Positions 6,359 to 12,142 of a DNA stretch of 12,142 nt are shown in pieces. The notes beneath the pieces were generated by a model. It was not told the DNA's origin. It searched no databases and saw nothing but the letters and a program-made list of their open reading frames with translations. Each line of letters starts with the position of its first letter. Within the stretch, counting starts at the first letter, position 1. The position numbers were made by a program, and so were the translations under genes. The stretch covers positions 1 through 12,142 of the forward strand of contig DAOWIX010000130.1 in the NCBI GenBank assembly GCA_030640695.1. The letters are read 5' to 3'. Origin of the DNA: Deltaproteobacteria bacterium (lineage in GTDB: Bacteria; Desulfobacterota; Anaeroferrophillalia; Anaeroferrophillales; Tharpellaceae).

Positions 6359-8161
6359 GTGAGCGGCTTTTTTTTGAAGGATGGAGAGCTTCGAGTATAT
6401 CCGGTTGTTGGGGTAATTTTTCTGGGTCTTTTGCTGGCTTACTGGCAAGTGTCCGAGTTTTCCTTCGTCAATTTTGATGACCATGAATATGTGGTGGACA
6501 ATCCGGTTGTCGCGAACGGCTTAAGTTGGATTGCTGCCAGATGGGCTTTTACGGCTTTTTATGCGGCCAACTGGCATCCTTTAGCCTGGCTCTCCCATAT
6601 GCTCGATGTGACTTTTTTCGGGCTTGACAGCGGTCGTCATCATCTTGTCGCTTTAGGATGGCATCTCGCCAATACCGCACTCCTTTTCTTTTTGCTGCGT
6701 CGCTGGGGGGGCGGACTCTGGCGCAGTGCTTTGGTAACTATTCTTTTTGCCTGGCATCCTTTGCGGGTGGAGTCGGTTGCCTGGGTGGCCGAACGTAAAG
6801 ATCTTCTTTGTGCCTTTTTCTGGCTTGTGACCTTGATTTTCTATACGTCCTATAGTGCTCGACCGGATTGGCGGCGATACCTGTTGACTTTTATTGGTGC
6901 GGCGTTGGCCTTGATGGCCAAACCGATGGCGGTTACTATGCCATTTCTCCTTCTTCTGCTTGATTATTGGCCTTTGCAACGTTACGCCAAGTTTGGAATT
7001 AAGCGTCTTCTGCTGGAAAAAATTCCGTTTGTTTTGCTGATTGTGGCTTCTGCAATATTGACTTTTATGGCTCAGCGTCAAGCTGGAGCGGTAAGTTCGG
7101 CCGCCGAGTTGGGTGTGCTTTTGCGCCTGACAAATGCGATTGTTGCTTATGGGGAATATGTAAAACTACTTCTATGGCCTCAGGATCTGGCAGTTCTTTA
7201 CCGTTATCGCATTGATCATACGGTTATGAAGGTGTTCTGCTCCACTATTTTTCTTATCGGTTGTTGTGGGTGGGTTTTTCGTGAACGGCAGCGTTATCCT
7301 TTTCTGTTGGTGGGATGGTGTTGGTTTCTCGGCACTCTGGTACCGGTAATTGGTTTGGTGCAGGTTGGAGGTCAGGCATGGGCAGACCGTTATAGTTATT
7401 TTCCGGCCATTGGCTTTTGGCTGGCGTTGGTATGGTACGGATATGAACTGTGTCCCGTGAACCGGCGCCGGGTGGCTGGAGGAGTTGTGGTAGTGGTGGC
7501 GTTATTCTATCTCTCTCTGACTTGGCATCAGAATCGCTATTGGCGTAATAGCGTTGCGCTTTTTCAACGAGCGGCTGCAGTTGATACACAAAACAGTGTT
7601 GCTTACAATCTTCTGGGTCTGGCTTTTGCGAAAGTTGAGCGCTGGGCTGATTCCGACCGGGCCTTTGCCCGGGCTTTAGAGATCAATGCACGATTTGGTC
7701 AAGCACTGGTTAATTGGGGTAATGCTTTACAGGAGCAGGGACGTAACCTGGAAGCTGAACAAGTTTATCTGAAGGCGATGCAACCTGGAGTTCGGGAAGT
7801 AGATGCATATGTGGCTTTGGCAACGTTGCGAAAAAAAGAGAAGCGTCTTGACGAGGCGGAAAAGATTTTACTTAAAGCCTCGCAATTTGCGCCTGATGCT
7901 CCTGGTGTCAACTACAATCTCGGCACGGTGTTGTTAAGTAGAGGGAGGGCTGCCGATTCACTACACCCATTGCGTCAAGCTTTGGCAAACAGGCCCTATC
8001 ATATGAAAACCCGTATAAACCTTGGCATAGCGTTAGCTCATCTGGGGCGCCTTAAGGAGGCTGAACAGCAATTTTCTTATGTCTTGCAGATCGATCCAGA
8101 CCATGCCCAGGCGCGCTACAATTTACAGCAACTTAAGCGTCTACAGAAGTTAGGTTCATGA
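6359..8161 (+). CDS. TMTC-like GT-C membrane glycosyltransferase with C-terminal TPRs
   Basis: This 600-residue protein has about ten membrane segments in residues 14-385 and TPR repeats in about 414-590. The first periplasmic loop carries NFDDHEYVVDNPVV (38-51), with the acidic pair expected at the active site of GT-C enzymes. Typical family motifs follow: NWHPLAWLSH (71-80), AWHPLRVESVAWVAERKDLL (131-150), AKPMAVTMPF (187-196) and LLLDYWPL (199-206). These match bacterial relatives of eukaryotic TMTC O-mannosyltransferases, which use a polyprenyl-phosphate sugar donor on the outer face of the inner membrane. The TPR part would bind the acceptor or partner proteins. The start is GTG 6359, preceded by GGGAAGAG (6347-6354). 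It opens the operon after the terminator; the next gene, a DPM1-like transferase 33 bases downstream, could make its lipid-sugar donor (inference). Acceptor and sugar are unknown. Confidence 0.8.
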   Translation: MSGFFLKDGELRVYPVVGVIFLGLLLAYWQVSEFSFVNFDDHEYVVDNPVVANGLSWIAARWAFTAFYAANWHPLAWLSHMLDVTFFGLDSGRHHLVALGWHLANTALLFFLLRRWGGGLWRSALVTILFAWHPLRVESVAWVAERKDLLCAFFWLVTLIFYTSYSARPDWRRYLLTFIGAALALMAKPMAVTMPFLLLLLDYWPLQRYAKFGIKRLLLEKIPFVLLIVASAILTFMAQRQAGAVSSAAELGVLLRLTNAIVAYGEYVKLLLWPQDLAVLYRYRIDHTVMKVFCSTIFLIGCCGWVFRERQRYPFLLVGWCWFLGTLVPVIGLVQVGGQAWADRYSYFPAIGFWLALVWYGYELCPVNRRRVAGGVVVVVALFYLSLTWHQNRYWRNSVALFQRAAAVDTQNSVAYNLLGLAFAKVERWADSDRAFARALEINARFGQALVNWGNALQEQGRNLEAEQVYLKAMQPGVREVDAYVALATLRKKEKRLDEAEKILLKASQFAPDAPGVNYNLGTVLLSRGRAADSLHPLRQALANRPYHMKTRINLGIALAHLGRLKEAEQQFSYVLQIDPDHAQARYNLQQLKRLQKLGS

Positions 8162-8180
8162 TGAAATGGAAGTTCTGGTG

Positions 8181-8186
8181 GGAGGG
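8181..8186 (+). promoter_or_regulatory. Ribosome binding site GGAGGG for the GTG start at 8195
   Basis: GGAGGG ends 8 bases before GTG 8195. It supports this start even though it is not ATG. The ATG codons at 8158 and 8161 are in another frame that stops after about 16 codons. Confidence 0.75.
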
Positions 8187-8194
8187 TAATTTTC

Positions 8195-8947
8195 GTGTAT
8201 CGTGGTAAAAAAGTTGTTGTGGTCATGCCGGCTTACAATGCCGAGTTGACGCTGCGTCGAACCTATGATGAGGTTATGGCTCAGGGGGTTGTTGATCATG
8301 TCGTGATTGTTGACGATTTTAGTTCGGATGCTACCGCCAAGATTGCCGTCGGTCTGCCGTGTTCCGAATTGGTGCGGCATCAGTGTAATCTCGGCTATGG
8401 GGCTAACCAGAAGAGTTGTTACCAGCGAGCTCTAAAGGCTGGTGCAGATATTGTCATAATGGTTCATCCCGATTATCAGTATACGCCACTTTTGATTCCG
8501 GTCATGGCGGCAATGATCGGTAGTGGGTTTTATGATTGTGTTTTGGCATCAAGGATTCTTGGCGGGCGGGCTCTCGCGGGAGGTATGCCCTGGTGGAAAT
8601 ATATTGCCAATCGAGGTCTGACCTTTGTAGAAAATTGTTTGCTGGGCACTAAACTTTCTGAATTTCATACGGGTTACAGGGCTTTTTCAAGTTGTTTGCT
8701 CGAACGTCTGCCTTTGCATCGTAATTCCGACGATTTCGTTTTTGATAACCAGATGTTGGCCCAAATTCATGCTTTGGGTTATGTCATCGGTGAAGTAAGT
8801 TGCCCAACCAGATATTTTCCTGAGGCCTCATCAATAAACTTTTTACGTAGCTTAAAGTATGGTTTTGGTTGCTTGTGGATCGGTTTAAGGTTTCGTCTCC
8901 ATCGTTGGCGAGTAATGAGATCATGGTTATTTGATAATGAAGCGTAA
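8195..8947 (+). CDS. Family-2 glycosyltransferase, DPM1-like (polyprenyl-phosphate sugar synthase type)
   Basis: This is a 250-residue soluble GT-A enzyme without C-terminal membrane helices. The donor-binding start VVVVMPAYNAELTL (residues 7-20) is followed by VDDFSSD (39-45), a DXD-type HPDYQY at 91-96, EFHTGYRAF at 156-164 and FVFDNQM (181-187), which is the usual order in this family. Close family members transfer a sugar from a nucleotide donor to polyprenyl phosphate, or to a lipid-linked glycan, on the cytoplasmic side. Its place just after the TMTC-like enzyme, which would need a polyprenyl-phosphate donor, makes a donor-synthase role attractive but unproven. It overlaps the next gene by 11 bases. 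Confidence 0.85.
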   Translation: MYRGKKVVVVMPAYNAELTLRRTYDEVMAQGVVDHVVIVDDFSSDATAKIAVGLPCSELVRHQCNLGYGANQKSCYQRALKAGADIVIMVHPDYQYTPLLIPVMAAMIGSGFYDCVLASRILGGRALAGGMPWWKYIANRGLTFVENCLLGTKLSEFHTGYRAFSSCLLERLPLHRNSDDFVFDNQMLAQIHALGYVIGEVSCPTRYFPEASSINFLRSLKYGFGCLWIGLRFRLHRWRVMRSWLFDNEA

Positions 8948-9440
8948 AATATTACTTGCTGTTTCAGGGCTTTTTTTTCTGCTTTTTCTGGGGATGGCTT
9001 GGTTCGGTGTCAATAGCGTTGTCCGGCGTCTTGAGATGACCCATATGGAGTCAAATTTTAAGGCGGCGGAAGAGGCCGTACGTTCCGGTCGAAAAAAGAT
9101 TGCCGTGCAAGCCTATCGAGTGGCTACGGCATTTTATCAAAGTGGATCATTGCGAAGAGGTTATTATCCGTCAAGAAGCGGTGAATACCTGACGGCGGGA
9201 AATTGTTACTGGCAGCTTCGTCAGCCTCGTGCGGCACTGCAATGTTATGAAGAAGGGTTGCGTAGTGAGCCTTGCTCAATTGCTCTCCTTACCAGTTTGG
9301 GGAGTTGCTCATTTAGCCTGGGAGAGCAGCAAAAGGCACTGAGTGCGTTGGAAAAAAGCCAGGCTCTTTATCCGTTAAAAAAGAAGGTTCGACCGGTTTT
9401 GCAAAAGCTGAGAGCCGGAAAGGTAGGGGCAAACCAATGA
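8937..9440 (+). CDS. Membrane-anchored TPR protein
   Basis: This 167-residue protein starts at ATG 8937; a TTG two codons earlier is less likely. Residues 2-24 form a basic-then-hydrophobic signal anchor with no clear cleavage site. Residues 40-155 are helical, with TPR-like pairs (NFKAAEEAVRSGRKKIAVQAY; AGNCYWQLRQPRAALQCYEE at 87-106; LLTSLGSCSFSLGEQQKAL at 117-135). It would face the periplasm as a small scaffold. The start overlaps the previous stop by 11 bases and the stop overlaps the next start (ATGA at 9437-9440), so it is translationally tied to the glycosyltransferase and to the ligase that follows. TPR proteins often accompany Wzy/WaaL-type proteins, so a partner of the downstream ligase is the best guess. 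No enzymatic motif is seen. Confidence 0.75.
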   Translation: MKRKILLAVSGLFFLLFLGMAWFGVNSVVRRLEMTHMESNFKAAEEAVRSGRKKIAVQAYRVATAFYQSGSLRRGYYPSRSGEYLTAGNCYWQLRQPRAALQCYEEGLRSEPCSIALLTSLGSCSFSLGEQQKALSALEKSQALYPLKKKVRPVLQKLRAGKVGANQ

Positions 9441-10906
9441 GAGAACGGGGTCGCCGAAGCAGGAAAGATGGAAGGTCTAAGCTTCAGCGAAGAAGTACTC
9501 CAGAGGCGCGCCCGGTGGCCGGAGTTCGGAGATTTCCATCATTGGCTGTGGTGTCGCGTCTAGGGTGGCCTGCACTACTCTTTTTTTTCTTTATGGCCTC
9601 CCCGTTGGTTTTTGTCTCCGGCTATACCCCTGATGGCCACCTCTTTTGCACCCTTTATGATCTGCCTAAAGCTTACTTTATTGCTGCCACTATCTTGTTA
9701 TTCTGTTTTTTTTATACTCTCTATATTTACCGTAAGCCAGAAAGGGTGCAGAACCTCCGTTTTTTTCTGTTAAACAATTCCGGCGTCAAGATATTAGTTC
9801 TGCTGTGGATTTTTTTGGCATTTTCCCTGTTTCATGCGGCGGTACAAGCGGCAGCCATCTATGGTTTGCTGAATTATTTACTACTGGCCCTTTTTTTTAT
9901 AGTTCTGTCCCAACTTTTCTCTCGGCAGGATTATCGATGGTCCGCCATTTATGGCTTGATTGCTGCCTTGTCGGTCTTCTCTTTGCTTGGGATAATCCAA
10001 TATTATGGTTATGAAATTCCTTTTTTATTGCCCATTCTGGGGCCTGCCTCGACCTTTGGTTACCGCAACCCGGCAGCTCATTTTATTGCCGTAGCTCTTC
10101 CCTTTGCCTTTCTTGCGCTTTGGCGACATTGGCGTTTGTGGCGGGCACAAGGGAAAAGCACCCAGTTGGCTCTCTTTATCAGTTTTCTGTTGTCAGCTTT
10201 TGGGGCCCTGGTTTTGCTCTTCATGAATTACTCTCGTACGGCAATTTTGGCCCTCATGATTGGGTCTCTGGCGCTACCTTTTGTATGGCTCATTTCGAAA
10301 AAAGAGAGTGCTCAAGGTCATGATTGGAGCCGTAAAAAATTGTGGCGGGCCTTGGCTGGAGTTATATTGATACTAGTTGTGATCTCCGCTTTGATAATGT
10401 CTTTTCCTAAAAGCCGTAAGCGAGTCGAAGGCAGTTTTAATAAATTTAAGCAGGGCGGTGCGGCTAGCTTACTTGAGTTTCGTTACTATCATTGGGGTAA
10501 TAGTCTGATGATGATCAAGGATAACCCGGTTTGGGGGGTAGGCCTTGGTAACTGGCGCTTTTCCTATCCCCTCTACTATAAAAGTTTTGCTAAAGATCCC
10601 CTTTTTAACTACCGGATGCAGGTACGTAAAACCCATAACGACTATTTGCAACTGGCGGCGGAATGTGGTATCCCGGCGTTGTTACTTTTTCTATTCCTCT
10701 GGGGCCGGCAGTTCTACCTTTTGCGTTATTCGCCGGCCGAGAGTGATGGTGAAGAGGATTGGCGAATGCCGCTGACGGCATCACTTCTGGCTTTTTCGGT
10801 GATCATGTTTTTTTCATTTCCCATGCAGTTGGCTTACAGTCGTATGTTCTGTTTCTTTCTGCTGGCTTTAGGGGAGGCGCGGGCATGGCCGGCATTATCG
10901 AGCTAA
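9437..10906 (+). CDS. O-antigen ligase/polymerase family membrane protein (Wzy_C)
   Basis: This 489-residue protein has about 10-12 membrane segments and the features of the O-antigen ligase superfamily (WaaL, Wzy, PglL-type oligosaccharyltransferases). These are STFGYRNPAAHFIAVALP (205-222), NYSRTAILALMIG (264-276), and the large periplasmic loop with PVWGVGLGNWRFSYP (364-378) and THNDYLQLAAECGIPAL (399-415), the His-Asn being the usual catalytic-site signature. Such enzymes move polyprenyl-diphosphate-linked glycans onto lipid A core, onto growing polysaccharide, or onto proteins. The sequence does not tell which. The first 40 residues are unusually rich in Arg and Lys and come before the first membrane helix. 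ATG 9437 has AGGGG (9425-9429) at 7 bases and shares ATGA with the upstream stop. It overlaps the ATPase gene by 22 bases. Confidence 0.85.
   Translation: MRERGRRSRKDGRSKLQRRSTPEARPVAGVRRFPSLAVVSRLGWPALLFFFFMASPLVFVSGYTPDGHLFCTLYDLPKAYFIAATILLFCFFYTLYIYRKPERVQNLRFFLLNNSGVKILVLLWIFLAFSLFHAAVQAAAIYGLLNYLLLALFFIVLSQLFSRQDYRWSAIYGLIAALSVFSLLGIIQYYGYEIPFLLPILGPASTFGYRNPAAHFIAVALPFAFLALWRHWRLWRAQGKSTQLALFISFLLSAFGALVLLFMNYSRTAILALMIGSLALPFVWLISKKESAQGHDWSRKKLWRALAGVILILVVISALIMSFPKSRKRVEGSFNKFKQGGAASLLEFRYYHWGNSLMMIKDNPVWGVGLGNWRFSYPLYYKSFAKDPLFNYRMQVRKTHNDYLQLAAECGIPALLLFLFLWGRQFYLLRYSPAESDGEEDWRMPLTASLLAFSVIMFFSFPMQLAYSRMFCFFLLALGEARAWPALSS
10871..10877 (+). promoter_or_regulatory. Ribosome binding site GGGGAGG for the ATPase start at 10885
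   Basis: GGGGAGG, inside the end of the ligase gene, ends 7 bases before ATG 10885. It fixes the start and the 22-base overlap of the two genes. Confidence 0.8.
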
Positions 10907-12142
10907 TGGTTGAGCGGGGCTTACTCTCCGCTGCCGATCTTAAAAAGATTAAACCCAGTGGCCGAGAACGTGAGGCTCTGCATCGTCTGGCGATCAGAAC
11001 CGGTCTTGTATCCGAAGAGGATTTTCTCGCTCTGGTTGCCGATGAGTTAAAGCTCGGCCAGATCAGTGAACTGCCGGCTGACTATGATAACGCCTTCTTT
11101 ACTGATATCTCTCCGCTTTTTTTAGAAGAGCACCGCTGTTTTCCTTTAGGGGGAGCTGAGGCTCTGGTCGTGATCGTCAATGATCCTTACGATCATCTCG
11201 TGGCGGAGACCTTCAGGCAGCTTTTCCCCGGGCGTCGAATTGAACTGCTCTTGGCCCGCGAAGAGAAAATTTCCGGCTGGATCCGGGAGCATTTTCTGGC
11301 GATCGCTGATGATGCTGATGATTCAGAGGCTCAAACACTGGCTGGTGTTGCCGGCGTTGAGTTTGGTGATGATGTTGATCATTTGCGCGACCTTGCGTCC
11401 GAAGCGCCGATTATTAAACTGGTCAATCAGTTTCTTACCAAAGCCGTGGAGGAGGGGGCCAGTGATATTCACATTGAGCCTCAGGCCGAGAATCTCCAGG
11501 TTCGTTTTCGGGTGGATGGGGTTTTGCGCGAACATGCGATGCCGCCCAAGAATATTCAGTCATCAATTATCTCCCGCATAAAAATTATGGCCCGCATGGA
11601 TATTGCCGAGCGGCGCCTGCCGCAGGATGGCCGGATACGGATAAAAATATCCGGAAAAGATATTGATTTGCGGGTTTCCTGTCTGCCGACGGTCTATGGT
11701 GAAAGTGTGGTCATGCGTATTCTTGATCGCAACAGTATCTCTTTCAGTCTCGGAACCTTAGGTTTTCCGGAACTTGAACGGCGTCGTTTTGAGGAGATGA
11801 TTCATCTGCCCTACGGTATAATTCTAGTCACCGGCCCGACTGGTAGCGGCAAGACGACAACCCTCTATGCGGCTCTGAATACAATTAATGCAATTGACAA
11901 AAAAATTATTACAATCGAAGATCCGGTCGAGTATGAACTTAACGGGATTAACCAGGTTCAGGTCAACAGTAAGGCGGGCCTGGGTTTTTCCAATGGTTTA
12001 CGCTCGATTGTGCGCCAAGATCCGGACGTAATTCTGATTGGTGAAATCCGCGATCGGGAAACCGCCGATATCGCCATCCAGTCAGCCTTGACCGGACATC
12101 TGGTTTTTTCCACCCTGCATACCAACGATGCGGCCGGAGCCG
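10885..12142 (+). CDS. gspE: GspE/PilB-family secretion ATPase (3' partial)
   Basis: The open frame begins at ATG 10885 and runs off the window after 419 codons. Residues 1 to about 125 are an N-terminal regulatory domain of the GspE/PilB type (ELMVERGLLSAADLKKI; FLEEHRCFPLG). Then comes the catalytic core: LASEAPIIKLVNQFL, the Asp box ASDIHIEP (192-199), RLPQDGRIRIKI, Walker A GPTGSGKT (317-324), EDPVEYELNGINQVQVN, Walker B region DPDVILIGEIRD (379-390), and the His box STLHTNDAAG at the edge. These hexameric cytoplasmic ATPases power assembly of type II secretion pseudopili or type IV pili. The core reads closer to GspE than to PilB, but the zinc-binding CxxC region and neighbours that would decide lie outside. 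The 22-base overlap with the ligase gene implies co-expression. No key residue is missing in the visible part. Confidence 0.9.
   Translation, partial: MAGIIELMVERGLLSAADLKKIKPSGREREALHRLAIRTGLVSEEDFLALVADELKLGQISELPADYDNAFFTDISPLFLEEHRCFPLGGAEALVVIVNDPYDHLVAETFRQLFPGRRIELLLAREEKISGWIREHFLAIADDADDSEAQTLAGVAGVEFGDDVDHLRDLASEAPIIKLVNQFLTKAVEEGASDIHIEPQAENLQVRFRVDGVLREHAMPPKNIQSSIISRIKIMARMDIAERRLPQDGRIRIKISGKDIDLRVSCLPTVYGESVVMRILDRNSISFSLGTLGFPELERRRFEEMIHLPYGIILVTGPTGSGKTTTLYAALNTINAIDKKIITIEDPVEYELNGINQVQVNSKAGLGFSNGLRSIVRQDPDVILIGEIRDRETADIAIQSALTGHLVFSTLHTNDAAGA

Overview
This window is a surface-polysaccharide and protein-export neighbourhood from a Gram-negative bacterium. Every gene I can support lies on the + strand. 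The gene mix suggests a delta-proteobacterial lineage (Desulfobacterota/Desulfuromonadia-like): an O-antigen-ligase-type membrane protein, a type II secretion/type IV pilus ATPase, a secreted protein with MopE-type acidic metal-binding motifs, and a TMTC-like membrane glycosyltransferase with TPRs. That placement is inference; no rRNA or other phylogenetic marker is present.

Region 1 (3-2764) is the end of a glycan-assembly operon. It holds a 5'-truncated open frame that joins a family-2 glycosyltransferase to a family-4 glycosyltransferase. An NAD-dependent sugar epimerase/dehydratase follows and overlaps it by 25 bases. The junction of the two glycosyltransferase halves carries a 4-copy heptanucleotide tandem repeat and an A7 tract, and looks like two genes merged into one frame.

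Region 2 (2765-6300) is a single large secreted-protein gene. It has a plausible sigma70 promoter, a strong ribosome binding site and a signal peptide. The mature protein has two copies of a beta-rich domain flanking three MopE-type Asp/Cys motifs, a Pro-Asp linker, and about four diverged C-terminal repeats. The gene is broken, or recoded, by one in-frame TGA at 3381-3383: homology runs through it with no frame change. A hairpin with G as first loop base lies 25 bases after the TGA. A 22-bp perfect inverted repeat at 6249-6296 ends this unit.

Region 3 (6359-12142) is a compact operon. Its genes encode a TMTC-like GT-C glycosyltransferase with TPRs, a DPM1-like family-2 glycosyltransferase, a membrane-anchored TPR protein, an O-antigen ligase/polymerase (Wzy_C) family protein, and the N-terminal 419 residues of a GspE/PilB secretion ATPase that runs off the window. 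From 8937 on, each start overlaps the end of the preceding gene. The set would fit polyprenyl-phosphate-sugar synthesis, periplasmic glycan transfer and an export machine acting together, but this link is inference from gene order.
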